From Bemisia tabaci (Eukaryota > Arthropoda > Insecta > Hemiptera > Aleyrodidae): a stretch of 64,000 bases of DNA. Position 1 is the first letter of the stretch, and every line of letters begins with the position of its first letter. Positions 1 through 11,845 of the stretch are shown piece after piece. The DNA lies in contig NC_092799.1 of the NCBI RefSeq assembly GCF_918797505.1, positions 24,490,382-24,554,381 on the forward strand. Reading direction: 5' to 3'. Position numbers and translations under genes: made by a program. The notes beneath the pieces are model-generated. The model had not been told where the DNA came from. It did no database searches and saw only the letters and a program-made list of their open reading frames with translations.

Positions 1-1148
1 AAGTGATTTCTTGAAAACCTTTCTGAATGTTTTTCTCTGTTAGCAGAATATTCTGTGAGAATATCAGGCTATCAAGCTGGCTCGCGTCTTTCCGAAAAAA
101 ATAAAATGGGAACGGAAATTCTGAAACACCGCAATGATCGAGATATGTGGTTTCGCACTTGGGCCATCGACAGTGGAGTTATTATTTTGCACAGGAGGCT
201 TTTAATTAAAAGCATTTAGGACGCGTTTTAGTAGCGTATGGGGGAGGGGAGGGGGTAAGCTGGTCTCCAGAATTCGCTATAAAACACCATTCAAACCAAT
301 TTCCACAATAGTTTGTAAAGGAAAAAACATAAAAAAGACGGTTGCGCAGGAGCGAATTTGAAACCCAGCAATCAAATCTTAATTCCACCGTCAATGTGCG
401 CATAACATTTAAGAGTCAGACAGGTTCACAGTTCAGCATATACAGGTGCTTACGAAGCAAGAGGTAGCTTATGCTTGATTATCAGAACCCCATGATTTCC
501 CCTGTGCTTAACATGCGGTACTATCGAAGTACCTTACACTTGCCAGGTTGTGCGTGCCACTGCATTTGAGAACTTTACCATCAGCCGCATGTAATTTGTG
601 TGTCATCACGACTTCGGGGTACGATTTCTTGCGGAGGTAGTCTGGCAACTCCAAGTAGACCATATCCGCTCTCAACTATCTGGCTGTCACGCTAAAATGC
701 ATCTCGCAGCGATATGAGCCCCCGATGGAGGAGGGGGGGGGGGGAGCCGTCGCTATGAAGCTTATGCACAGAGCTAATTAGACGGGAGGCTATGGACGAC
801 ATGATGGCGATTTGACCCGTTTCACTGCTATGTAGTTTAGGTGTAGTACTTGGGGGAACTTAATAAGGCAGTGCCTAGGAGATCCAATCTGCCATCCCCT
901 GGACAATTTAGAAAATTAACCATGTTTACGACACATTCTCATGTTATCAATTTTTAAGGCGTATATCGATTTTTTGTCAAATCGCAAATTTTGATTTACT
1001 GAAATCGCTTTTTTCTTGAAGATGGCCGTCCCTAAACTCAGGGCGTAGCGCGTGGGAAGTTACGGCTCAAGAATCATCGAGGCTTTGAAAACGCGCAAAA
1101 TCGCAACAATTTTTCGCACAAATGCACATCTAAAGTTCTCATACCCTT
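1..1148. other. No gene seen; AT-rich flank
   Basis: No reading frame here has coding character or plausible splice partners. A run of 12 G lies near 733-744. The stretch is probably old repeat and intergenic DNA. Confidence 0.5.
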
Positions 1149-1286
1149 TGGACTAAATTTTGCGATTAGGAACTACAATTTTTTACTCATCCGTAAAAAC
1201 ACTTATCTGCCTAGAGAAACTAAGGGTACATACGTCATTTCTAAATTTAGCAAGAAATTGTAGTTCATAATTGCAAAATGTAGTTC
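1149..1286. mobile_element. MITE family F (imperfect foldback)
   Basis: Starts GGACTAAATTTTGC and ends with the near inverse GCAAAATGTAGTTC. The core contains CTCATCCGTAAAAACACTTA. Related copies lie at 7328-7461, 7794-8175, 11572-11703, 26551-26695 and 29131-29269. It is non-coding and folds back on itself. Confidence 0.65.
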
Positions 1287-1622
1287 ATTTCATCTTCGAC
1301 CCGATCCAACCAATATTTTAGGGCATGCAGACCAACTGCACCAGGGCCGTGGACAAACCCTGGATCTCGGTTTTCTTGTACCTGATCATCGTTCAGCGCC
1401 TTTGACCTTCTGCATGAAGGTGTTATTAACAGAGGCACAACTGTGCTTGTAAACATTTCTAAAAGAGCAAACAAAGTGACCAAAGATCAAAGTTTTGAGC
1501 GTCAGGTTTCGAGGAGTCCAATTCGAGTCCAATTTAGGATTTCGAGGTTTTTTACAATGGAAGATCCAGGACTCCCTTAAAATCCCATTTTAACTTAAAA
1601 TTGCGATATTTCTGAGGCCGCA

Positions 1623-1877
1623 TATCAATGGCTACAGTGCGGAATCGCGTATCTCCATTTGCGACGTTGCATATTTCCTGTCATACTCTCCTTTTTCTGC
1701 GCAAAACTGGTTGCATAATTTCTTGTAAACTATCTGCTGATTTATACGTCAGCACCATACCCAGTATAAATTTCAAGCTCTAAAGTTTAGTTGTTTCACC
1801 TTGAAAAAATAAAATAGGAGCTGACATTTTAAAACGCCGTAATGGAGATACGTGGTTTTGCACTTCAGCCATCGATA
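1623..1877. mobile_element. MITE family E (diverged copy)
   Basis: The left arm (TATCAATGG...GTATCTCC) is inverted in the right arm (GGAGATACGTGG...CCATCGATA). It has the recurrent internal text TTCCTGTCATACT and AAAATAAAATAGGAG. Family E recurs through the window, for example at 7476, 20028, 27529 and 30591. Confidence 0.6.
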
Positions 1878-2057
1878 TAAAGGCAGCGCTGGAAATTATG
1901 GGGGAGGGCAATTTTTCATGAGTTTCGGTTGAAAAAACGATGATTTTCCCAAAACTTTTGGGAGCCATTTACCTCCAACTGTGGGCATTAATTAAGCCAT
2001 CGATTATCTCTAATGCCCCCCATGAGAATGGATTTATATGTGTCGCTTTTCTATGAC

Positions 2058-2219
2058 CAGACGCGGAGCCAGCAATTTGGCAACACCTGAGCTCCTCCAT
2101 TTAAACCTATGATAAATAATCGATTCTTGTGGAAGCATCTGGCCCCTTTAAGAATCGATACATTCCCATAGGTTTAAGTGGAGAGAAAACACTGTCGCAC
2201 TTTGCTGAATCCGCCGATG
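2058..2219. mobile_element. hAT-like MITE family C with 8-bp target duplication
   Basis: Terminal inverted repeats CAGACGCGGAGCCAGC / GCTGAATCCGCCGATG enclose a near-palindrome with ATTTAAACCTATG and AATCGATT motifs. It is flanked by a perfect 8-bp direct repeat TCTATGAC (2050-2057 and 2220-2227). Eight-base duplications are typical of hAT-superfamily transposition. Other copies: 24900-25046 and 39141-39302. Confidence 0.8.
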
Positions 2220-2535
2220 TCTATGACGTGTAACGTCGTTTACCTTGCGAATGAACGTGTAACTACATTTCACGTTGCCAAAGTCCCCCTCGCAGATTTA
2301 TTTATTATGAGAAGAATCTTGGGCATTTTTACCTGATATTTTCACTGATTTTCTCTCCGATTCCATGCAAAATTCAGGAAAACTTTGGACGAAAATCGCA
2401 TAGGTTGTCGTAAAAAATTCTTGTACAAAATTGAATTTATTGAGTCAACGTGGCAACCTAAGGGTGAAGTTACGTTCCTTCGTCCAGGAAACGACGATAG
2501 TACAAACAAAATTTTTAACATTAATATACCAAACG

Positions 2536-2779
2536 TGCCGTGCTAAGGAAGAACGCCGTATGAGCCGCAAGGAAATTTTCTTTGAAAAATTACTAATTCC
2601 CAGGAAACTTTGTGAATATTTTTCTTCCAATTTTTCTGGCAATTTTGCTTGCAACTTGATCTAAAACGTCTGCAAATTTCAAGGGAGAACATTGATAATT
2701 TTCCTCAAAAACAAACATTTTGTCGGGAGAAATTTGGCAACAGCAGAACGCTCATACGGTGTTCTTCCTTAGCACGGCA
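2536..2779. mobile_element. MITE family A
   Basis: Begins TGCCGTGCTAAGGAAGAACG and ends with its inverse (CGTTCTTCCTTAGCACGGCA, with one mismatch). The interior carries GGAAATTT-type and AATATTTTTCTTCC text shared with the copies at 7861, 16187, 19471, 21861, 28256, 29776, 33197 and 36892. It has no coding capacity. Confidence 0.75.
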
Positions 2780-3974
2780 GGAATATTCTAAAAGAAAAAT
2801 AATGTGTAAGCAGAGCACCAGAGTCTGAACGCATGTACAACACAATGACGTCATCCGTTCCTAGAAGAACAAAAGGACTGAAGAGGATAATTTTTGTAAC
2901 AGTGGCGTCATCATAGATACCGTTTGGGTCGTTACTCAAAGACCCGTCAGCTGGATAATGCGTAATCGCTGTTGCCACTTGTTCCGGAAAATAATCGAAT
3001 CCACATTCTGGTCCTACCGGAAATTCCCTCGGGCAGGCAACCCTGGATTGTGAATGAAGTTCCCGTTCAATTAGTCTATCACCAAGTGACGCTTGAGCAA
3101 AGAGTAAGCAAGCGTGTTTAATAAGATGACCGCACTTTCGGCTGCACTAATCTACAGCTAATTGTATTAAATTACCGCACAATCAAGTCATTACATTGTT
3201 CTGCGCCGAAAGAGATAGTCATTAATGTGCGGGATTTTGCAGGATTAAAATTGAGCAAGGACCATTTCACTGAGAATCCTGTTAGGTTGTGCAAAGCGGA
3301 ATTGTTATCAATGATTGTCCCACAAATCGTAATTTTCAACCTGAGGACGACCTCCACGGAATGACGGTAAACGTAAGCGTGTAATTCGTGGGTTGATAGA
3401 GCTGGCAACCTTGCCGAGGGTGAAACTTATTATGCTTTTATTATCATTTTAATGATGATGACTTCTGACAGAGAGGTGTTTCGGCGAGAATGGGAATTTT
3501 CGACGAATACATTTTCAAGAACTGTAACTTTTAGAATGATACCGCTGTATGACATCAAACTAAAATAATTTGCTCACTTTATAGCTTTATGAGAATTGAT
3601 GGAATTTGAAGGAATATGAAAAGTACCTCAACAGTTCGGTCTAATTCTCGTCTGCACTAAAAGTCATTAATTGTCTGCGTTGTGGCTGGTTTCTCGTTCG
3701 TCTTCAAGGGCGGTATCTTTGACCTCATCAAACTTCGGGTAAATTTTTTGTTTTTTTAAAAGAAACCTTAAAAATTTCAAAATTTAAAAAAATTCCCCCT
3801 AGCTATGGCAGATAATAATTTACACAAGTTGAACACGATATATTCTAAGATTCCCAGAAACTAATCATCTGAAACTAAGACATTCATTTACTCGGGTCAT
3901 TTTTTGTAGTCATTTATTAAAACATTTCTATATTAATAATGTTAGTTCACTGCAAAATGGTTCAAAGTCAGGCT
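2780..3974. other. No gene seen
   Basis: Only short uninformative reading frames are present. No splice-linked exon or clear repeat boundary was recognised. Confidence 0.45.
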
Positions 3975-5496
3975 CAGGCTCGGACTGGCCATAGGGCCAA
4001 TCTGCCATTGGCAGATACGCCCCCTTGGCGCGCCAAAAACGCGCCCCTCTGACAGATAGCAAAATAAGAAGAGAAAAAAAAATACGACCGAGAATATATG
4101 CGGAAAATTTCTTAAATGAACGGAAGAAGAGAGAGTTAGGAGTGAAGAGAGGTGCTTTTACGCATAGTGGTGAACAGAGGACCGAGAACTACTTTCTGAA
4201 GCGTAAACACTTTCCTGTGAAATTGTCACCTTTTTGTTGACGAGCAGGCGCTTTATCATCCCCTTCCTTCATTCGTTATGTGTAACTCCCGTAGAAGCGA
4301 TAGCCGGTTCGATTTTTAGACATGCGCACACTTTATAGACCTCTTGAGAGACCTTTAAACATATTTCTTCCTTTTCAAAATGACTATTGATTTGGACATA
4401 TCATAGCATATCTCGGGCAAACTTAACCTTAATTTATTTCGAAATTCAAAAGTATGAGACATCTAAAGTCTAACCGCGATACAACTATTCTTGCAAGATG
4501 GATGTCCACATTGCATGTAAAAAATGTAAGACGCGATGGCGTGAGTCGTGAACTCGCAATGCTCTGTTTAAAGCAACATTAGTAATAAGACAAACGGAAA
4601 CAAACACAACATGGAAATAAAGCGAGGGAAAGGATGCGCGTTAACGACGGCGCAGAGATACAACTATTCGTATTGATGGACGTCCGTGCTGCATCTGAAA
4701 AATTGAAGGCGCGATGACGCGAAGCGTGAGTTCTCAATGCTCTGCTATATGCTGCCAATGAGGTGTCGCTCAGATTCGGGAGAAAAGTTAAAAAAGAGGC
4801 CCGAACACATCTCTCCTACCTTCGGCTGTGTTATTCACGTAGTGCATGAAGCACCATCACGAATAAGACAAACGCAAACAAACACAATATGGAAATAAAG
4901 CGAGGGAAAGGATGCGCGTTAACGACGGCGCAGAGATACAACTATTCGTACTTGATGGACGTCCGTGCTGCATCTGAAAAATTGAAGGCGCGATGACGCG
5001 AAGCGTGAGTTCTCAATGCTCTGCTATATGCTGCCAATGAGGTGTCGCTCAGATTCGGGAGAAAAGTGAAAAAAGAGGCCCGAATACGTCTTTCTTGTCG
5101 TCGGCTGTGTTGATACTCGTTCTTTCTTCTTTTCCAGGTTCTTGTCCAATTCTTTTTTAGGATGGATTTTTAGACCCACGTCTTAAGCTCGTGTAAACCG
5201 CAGCACTGACATGGTTCTTATTGAATTAATGGTGCTTGGATGCGTCTAGTGGCTTTAATTTTTTTGCTTTCTTTAATTTCAGAAGTCTGTCGGTCACTTC
5301 AATACGTTCAATTTTACAATTTTTACACCGTACGGTTTATAAACTTTGAACCTGAAAATAGCGTAAACTTGTGCTGCTTTGCCAAAATTTTCTGAACCCC
5401 TCTCCACGAAGGGGATGCCCCATCCGGAAATATCACATTACGCCCCTTTAACCTGCCAAGGGTCCACGCCCTCAGATACGAGCCAGTCCGACCCTG
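3975..5496. mobile_element. Non-autonomous hAT-like element, 1.5 kb
   Basis: The left end CAGGCTCGGACTGGC and the inverted right end GCCAGTCCGACCCTG form about 15-bp terminal repeats (14/15). The flanks carry a 7/8 match to an 8-bp target duplication: GTCAGGCT (3967-3974) and GTCAGGCC (5497-5504). No transposase reading frame survives. The interior contains tandem repeats of about 278 bp. Assignment to hAT rests on the terminal repeat type and the 8-bp duplication, not on a protein. Confidence 0.72.
4465..5095. repeat. About 278-bp tandem repeats inside the hAT-like element
   Basis: The block starting ATGGAAATAAAGCGAGGG at 4611 recurs at 4889 almost unchanged through the text ending AGAGGCCCGAA. 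A more diverged partial unit precedes it (about 4465-4610, with matching GATACAACTATTC and AAGACAAACGGAAAC). That gives roughly 2.3 copies in head-to-tail order. Confidence 0.75.
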
Positions 5497-5504
5497 GTCA
5501 GGCC

Positions 5505-7080
5505 TCTTCATAAAAATCTGTCAGATTTTGAAGCAGGAGCCGTTCATAAAGAGGAATATGGACTCAACATATAGCTATTACCCAGTCACATTGCATGAAA
5601 ACAGAGGAAAAGGGGTGCAATGGTTCACTTTTCAAAGAAATTCATTTCAAATTTTACGTGGGCCTCGGTTTTTATGTCGGGAAAAAGTATCATCGCGTTT
5701 CTACCAAATTCAGTCCAAATCGCGGAAAAACACTTTAGAGAGTAAATTGATACCACTATTTTCCTCAAACGAAGGTACTATCACCCATATTTCTTTTTAT
5801 CCTGCCAAGAACAAAGTTTTGTTAAATTATTTACCTGAGTATTTCAAAACTTTAACCACGATTTTGACTGCAATTTTTTTTCGAGCACAGATCCATACAG
5901 GTATTGATTTTAAAAATTTTACTTAACGTAATTTCAAACTGATTGCGGTAGCGCACGAGGCGTAAAGACAGTGTAAGTTGGAATTTTTTAGCCAACGTGC
6001 GTTAAACATCAGCATAAAGCTGAAAATCTCAATACAGGAAAAAAGCTCATATAAGCACAATTTTCCCTCATAGAGATACGCTGTTTGATGCAACACTAGT
6101 TAACTAACAATTCGTAAAATACATAGTAACAACTGGTACCTCAGATCGCGTGTGCGTGTGGCTAAATCAATGACCCTAGTTCGGTGAGGATCGGATAGGC
6201 AACTAAACTAACTGCCTGACGCGGTGTGAAGTATCACCAAAAATGAAGGCACTCCAAGATGGGTTCAATTTTTGCAACTTTTCATCAACGACACCTCCAT
6301 TACGCCGCCGCGAACATTTCTGATTCGCCCAGAGAAAGGTTTTAGAGGAAACCGATAACATTTTGAGATTATTTTGATTTAAAAAAATATTTAATTGAAA
6401 CAAAAAATACTTTAATACATAAAATAAAAGGCAAGGAAACGCACAATTACGGCTTGAAAAAATTGAAGAGCTACGTCAATGTAGATGGATATAATTCTAA
6501 GACAACCAGTCAATGTTTAGACCCCATGGATTGATTTGAATATGTATATCCTCACATAATGAGCGACAGTACCACAGCACGGCAGGTCAACGGCACGGCA
6601 AGGCAAGGTATGGACCTAAAATTCTTCAAACATACCTGCTTCAGGTAAAATTTAGGATACTAAGTGTGCAGAGAGTTGAAGGCCACCAAGCCCAGATACG
6701 ACTGTAGACACGCTTACTCGCGATGCGATTCTCTGAGGAAATGCAGTTGGTTGCAGTGAATAATTATTAATTAAATTCTACTGGTGCCACCGAAGGAAAC
6801 GATGCAGCTCAAGAGTCTGAGATCAAAGTTAATTAACATAAAGTGGATTTGACTTGATTTCGTCGCTCGTCACAGGAGCGCGAATGTCAATTTTTAATTG
6901 GAAATATGATATAAGAAGCTCTCTAAGCGGTCACTATGTTGCCATCCGGCAATTTAGGTACCCTATAGAACCCATAATTTTCCATTTTTTTCTTTCTTTG
7001 AGGCTGAGTATTTCATCACTAGATTGATCTTGAAATCAATAAGGGCACTGTCGTTACAACGCTTATCAGAAAATAGGTTT
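5505..7080. other. No supported gene; dispersed repeat debris
   Basis: A 132-codon frame (5528-5926, plus) has no domain, splice or codon-use support. About 6170-6290 is the inverse of a segment near 37620-37740 (shared CAGTTAGTTTAGTTGCCTA-like text), so part of this stretch is a dispersed repeat. Confidence 0.45.
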
Positions 7081-7312
7081 CACTGGGGAAAAAACCACAT
7101 TGGATCTAGAGTCCAGACTGTTAAAAACATCGACAGTAAAAAATACTCTTGATTCAATCAGATTTAAGCTTAAATCAAGATCCAAGCCTCTTAATTTGAG
7201 CGGATTTCCTATTGATTTCAGCTTGAATCTGCTTGAATCAAGAGTCCTTTTCTTGTCAATGTTTTCAAGAGTCTGGACTCTAAGTAGATCCAATGTGTTT
7301 TTTTTTCCAGTG
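7081..7312. mobile_element. Foldback MITE with CACTGG ends
   Basis: The ends CACTGGGGAAAAAA / TTTTTTTTCCAGTG extend into long inverted arms (CATTGGATCTAGAGTCCAGA opposite TCTGGACTCTAAGTAGATCCA; ACTCTTGATTCAA opposite TTGAATCAAGAGT). It is non-coding. No clear target duplication was found. Confidence 0.7.
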
Positions 7313-7327
7313 TTGTACCCATCAGTT

Positions 7328-7461
7328 GGACTACATTTTGCAGTTAGGAACTATAAATTCCGGCCCGGTTTAAAAACGATGTATGTGCCATTAGTTTCCC
7401 TATGCATTAGTGTTTTTTCAGACGAGCCAGAGTTTATAGCTCCAAATTGCAAATTGTGTCC
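7328..7461. mobile_element. MITE family F
   Basis: The arms GGACTACATTTTGCA and TGCAAATTGTGTCC are inverted. The core, with GCACATACATCG-like text on the minus strand, matches the copy at 29131-29269 in opposite orientation. Confidence 0.6.
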
Positions 7462-7475
7462 AATTTGTGTCCCAT

Positions 7476-7738
7476 CTCGATGACAGAGTGCAGAACCACG
7501 TATCTCCGCTCCGTTTGCAACTTGCAGACTTCCTGTCATCTTAATTTTTTCTTCGGAAAAATAATGAACGTAATTTTTTCGAAAACTTCCCTGATTTTTC
7601 CTTTCTGTTAGCAGAATATTCTGTATAAATTTCAATAGTAATAAAGTCGGCCTCGATATCTGCGAAAAAATAAAATAGAAGCGGAAATTTTGAAACAATG
7701 TAATGGAGATACGTGGTTTCGCAGTTTGTCCGTCGATC
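7476..7738. mobile_element. MITE family E
   Basis: The left arm TCTCGATGACAGAGTGCAGA plus ACCACGTATCTCC pairs with the right arm GGAGATACGTGGTTTCGCAG ending CGTCGAT. It is the same family as 1623-1877 and 27529-27788. Confidence 0.65.
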
Positions 7739-7793
7739 TGTGTTTCGACTGGTGGCGAGGAGTGAATTATCGACTGATGGTATTTTTCCATTT

Positions 7794-8175
7794 GGACTTC
7801 ATTTTGTAGTACGGAACTACAATTCCTGGCTCATCCGTAAAAACTCATGTGTGGACACTATCGTGCTAGGAAAAACGCCGTATGAACAGTCGAGAGTTGC
7901 CAAATTTCCTTGATAAAACATGTATTTTAGACAACATTTATGCATATTTTTCCTAGAAATTTCCCTCAGATACTATTGATCAGTATTGCGTACAAAATTT
8001 CCTGAAAATTTTGGGGGGAAATATTCACAATTTTTCATGTAAATTCGGTTTTTGAAGAAAATTTGGCAACGTCTGAAGGCTCATACGGCGTTCTTTCTTA
8101 CCACGGCAGCATAGAGAAACAAGTGGTTTCTAGACCGAGTCAGAGAGCGTGGCTCCTAATTGCAAAATGTAGTCG
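7794..8175. mobile_element. MITE family F split by a family A insertion
   Basis: The left half (GGACTTCATTTTGTAG...CCGTAAAAACTCATG) and the right half (GAGAAACAAGTG...GCAAAATGTAGTC) are the two parts of a family F unit. They are separated by the family A copy at about 7861-8109, so the family A insertion is the younger event. Confidence 0.65.
7861..8109. mobile_element. MITE family A inserted in family F
   Basis: The ends CGTGCTAGGAAAAACGCCGT and ACGGCGTTCTTTCTTACCACG are imperfect inverses of each other and match other family A copies. Confidence 0.7.
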
Positions 8176-9825
8176 CATTCAGACTTACGTTAAAGAATCG
8201 ATTATCCAGGTGTCGGTTGCGAGCACCCTAAAATCGATTTTTTTTCATGAGTTTAAATGGCAGATCTATCGATTAATGGGCAAGTACGCACCGTCACTGG
8301 AGAGTTGCGACGACGACAGGGGCGACCGTTAATCACGACTCCGTCAAACTGTGTTGCTAATGTGACATTCACCCGGCCGACAACTTACCATATGCCGCGT
8401 TGCAAATCGGCCAGACCATTTCGCGCCGAAATAGGGATTAATCCCCCCGTCTCATTTAGCCGGGGGGCATTCCAGTTCTACAAATTCATTTGCGTAAAAT
8501 TACGCGGGGCGGTCATTTCATTTGCTCCTCCTTCCTCTTCCAACATGTTGCCAGTTGTCCTGCTTATACTTCACATTATTAAGATGGCTCTACAGTGTTA
8601 GAACCGCCGCACGCTCTTAGAAACGCACTCTACCGGTGGAAATAATAGTCTGTTTCTGTAATTTTTTTTACCGAAAGAGCCCTTCAGCTGCAACCATAGC
8701 CTCCCAAATTTTTAGTAAATCCTTTTTTTTTTCAAGTCAACGATATGGACCAAAGCTCATGAAAAAGATCTACCCTTCATATATTTAGCGCTGACTTTAT
8801 CCGTGGTCTCAAAATAAACGAAATCTCAATTTCAAAATGGGATTTGAGGGGGCCCAAAAGGGGACCGAGTTTTTTACTCCGAAAACCCTCCTTAAATACC
8901 CCTTTTATCTAATAATTTCTATAGCTTCGAGGCTCAGGACGAATTCAGCGCTCTAATGTACGGAAGCAACTATTTTTCACGAGGTTTGGCTCATAACCAA
9001 CGCCAAAATTCAGAAAAACAGAACAATTTTCAACAATTTTGAGAGGGACCGTAGTATCGACTGGAAGCGCATTTGGAGAAAACTTTATGGAGGATACAAG
9101 TCTTATTTTGACCCATTAAATACCTTCTGCAGTTTGACGAAATAACTCAAGAACACCCTGTATACCACTTTCGATAACGATTCGGCAGCTGATCGATTAG
9201 GTGAGCATTTCTGGATTTTAAGATATTTTCTCAAGTTACCGTTCAGGTATTTATATACAAACTTTGATCGAGGTGTACTTCGAAGTAACACCCCGAAGTA
9301 GGTATGTCCCGAGGAAAAATCGCAAATCGAAGGACAAAATATTTGTCATATTCACTTACAAAGAACATACTTTCGGATTCAATACAAAGTTTTTCCCTGT
9401 CATTTTGAATGTAACTACCTGACGTACTTCAGTATAATTAGACTTTCGAGTGATATTGAAAAAATCTTTTTAAAGTTGAAGGTTATGATTTGATCGATAT
9501 CTGTCGAAAAGGAATACGGTATCACCTTACGGAGCCTTATCGCTCAATTTTACCTGCCAGTAATTTTCACCATAAAGAAATAAAAACGAAGGGGTGGTGT
9601 GTTGAAAAGTTAACTCTGCTGGTGGTTCCCGATGATTTTAAAACGAATTACGTAACAGTTTTGATCAGGATGAAAAGCCAAATTTTGCAGCATTGGTCGG
9701 AGACAAATTTGTTTGGATTAAAATAAAAATACGTGCATAAGTAATTATCGATCGGCGGCCGGCTTGAACCTGCACTGCCGCGGACCGAAAAAGGAAAGAG
9801 ATGTGAATATGCAAGGGAGATGATT
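8176..9825. other. No gene seen
   Basis: Short frames only. The text near 9085-9180 (CAAGTCTTATTTTGACCCA ... CACCCTGTATA) resembles the segment at about 40075-40142 (AAGTCCTATTTTGACCCA ... CACCCTGTATA), suggesting a transposon-end fragment shared between the two sites. Confidence 0.4.
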
Positions 9826-9949
9826 TGGACGTATTTCTGCCAAACGAATTTATGTGCATTAAGACATGAGCCCTGAGACCCATATGAATATATGCATAAC
9901 AGGGCTCACGTCATAATGCACATAGTTCCGTTTGTCAGGAATACGTCCA
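9826..9949. mobile_element. MITE family D (hairpin, GGACGTATTTCTGCC ends)
   Basis: The arms GGACGTATTTCTGCCAAACG and CGTTTGTCAGGAATACGTCC are inverted repeats extending about 55 bases each, through TGTGCATTAAGACATGAGCCC and GGGCTCACGTCATAATGCACA. Other copies: 13462, 16990 and 25435. Confidence 0.75.
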
Positions 9950-10830
9950 TTTGAAGTGGAATGCTCTCTGCGATCCCCTACCCCGTAAAATCCCCCTGCG
10001 TACACGGATTTTACACTAACAACCGCATAAAGATGCTACTCGGGCGCATTTTTCACCGAGTGCAAATTTAGAGAAAAAGAATTCCGTCGCCAAGAATGGA
10101 CGAAATCACATCTTCGCGGAATAATTTCACAAATTAATTATGTACTCTCGTGTACGTTTAATCTGTTCAAAATGCAGCCGACCATTTACGGAGCGGAATT
10201 AAATAAATCCTTTTTTTAATTTATTTTTATCGGTACCGCTCGAGGAAATCGGGCGAAAATTCAAGGAGCCGTTGCGGAGAAAATTGTTCATTTCCCGAAG
10301 AGTTATTTTTCGGTGGAAATTCAGCACGTACTCGGCGCAATGATGCAAATTTAGGGGCAGGATAACTGTTCATTTGCGGAATAAACAAATTTTACCTTCG
10401 GCCCGTGCGAAGACCTCACGCCTCTGCGGCTCTATTTATGCTTCCTGAGTTCATTGTCTGTCTTCGGATGGTTTTCGCCCTGCGCCACGTTAATTTATGA
10501 CACGGGAAGAATGTTCGGCGAAGAAATAATAGATCAGCCCACTACGAAATGCGCTCGCTACTCACTCGTCAAGAATTAAGGAGATTTTTTCACCTTTACT
10601 GGGAGCAGTTATTATTGCCTGGGTCAGTAAACCGTTACTTACGGCTTTTTATCCGACAAACATCCCATACAATCGGATAAAATGCGTATTTAGCCTTTAG
10701 AAAAACGGAAATAAAGATTGCTAATCAGATTTTGCAATGAGAGACTACGATTTGGACTACATTGTGCTATAGGGAACCATAATGTCTGGTCGTGTCCCAA
10801 TGTATTTAATTGAATACCTGATACTAAGAG
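9950..10830. other. No gene seen
   Basis: AT-rich sequence with no supported exon or repeat boundary. Confidence 0.4.
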
Positions 10831-10991
10831 CAGTGGCGTGGCGTGCTTTGCGATATATCGATTGCGACATTAAAACCTATGGTAAAGAATCGATTATTAA
10901 GGTGTTCGCTGCGAACACATCGTTTGTCATCCTTTTCCATAGGTTTAAATGCCATAACAATCAATATATCGCAAAGCACGCCACGCCACTG
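10831..10991. mobile_element. hAT-like MITE family B
   Basis: Terminal repeats CAGTGGCGTGGCGTGCTTTG and its exact inverse enclose a near-palindrome with GCGATATATCGAT and GTTCGCTGCGAACAC. The flanks ACTAAGAG (10823-10830) and ATTAAGAG (10992-10999) match at 7 of 8 positions, as expected of an aged hAT target duplication. Confidence 0.82.
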
Positions 10992-10999
10992 ATTAAGAG

Positions 11000-11845
11000 G
11001 ATTGTGACTTAATACACACGACACAATTGGGAATGACTTCAAATAATGAAAATTAAGTCGCGAGAAAAATTGAATTCTGAAAAATGAAAAAAAAAATCCC
11101 AAAAATTTAACTTCAGTTTAAAAGGAAACTTCATCGCACTAGCGGATGCAAAGTGTTTTTGGTCGGAATGGTTTGTTGTTTTTTTTTTGGGGGGGGGGGG
11201 GGTGGAGAACTTTTCGTCAATTACTCACATAACATCTCGGGCAGTATATACAAGCTTTTGATATTAGAAGATTCTCAAATCGTGACTCAATTCAAACGAC
11301 ACAATCAGAAAAAAATGTAAATGAAAAGTGAAAAATTACTCAGATTTAAAATAAGCGTTGCTCTGCGTAATCGTTGAATTGGTCGACGCTTTTACATAAA
11401 AAGTTCATTGTCTGATGATTTCTAGTGACTAGAAGAATTATTTCATATCAGGGTTTACCAGAATACGAACATGATTTGTTTTAACATCAACCGATTTAGT
11501 TTGGGAATATATTTGTTTGGAGACTTTAACGCTAGGGCAGAAAAAGAAGACAAACTAAAGCTGGACCTCATTTTGCAATGAGGTATATGGGAACTCAAGT
11601 ATTTCTGGTTCGTCCGTAATAGCACCTATCTGCATAGAGAATAACACATATTTTGTTTCTAAAATGAGTCAAAAACATAGGTTCTGTAATGCAAAATGTA
11701 GTTTAACTGTTCTCCGTAATGTGGCTGGGATTCACAGGGATAAATCGAAAAAAGAAAAAGTTTCTGGAATGCTTATCTGTATGCGCTTGTAAAAATTACA
11801 AATGAACTCGCATTCTGCAATAATGAAATATTAGTATTGTAATGT
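11000..11845. repeat. Dispersed direct repeat R, copy 1
   Basis: From GATTGTGACTTAATACACAC onward this segment is collinear with about 26004-27005, including an oligo-G run, the text CATAACATCTCGGGCAG and an internal family F unit (11572-11703). No coding capacity is recognised. It could be an internal part of a longer transposon. Confidence 0.65.

Noticed and set aside
5528..5926. 132-codon plus-strand frame
   Set aside because: No signal peptide, domain, splice sites or compositional bias; AT-rich random-looking translation amid repeat debris.
7351..7791. 146-codon minus-strand frame
   Set aside because: It runs across a family F and a family E MITE, so its codons are transposon ends.
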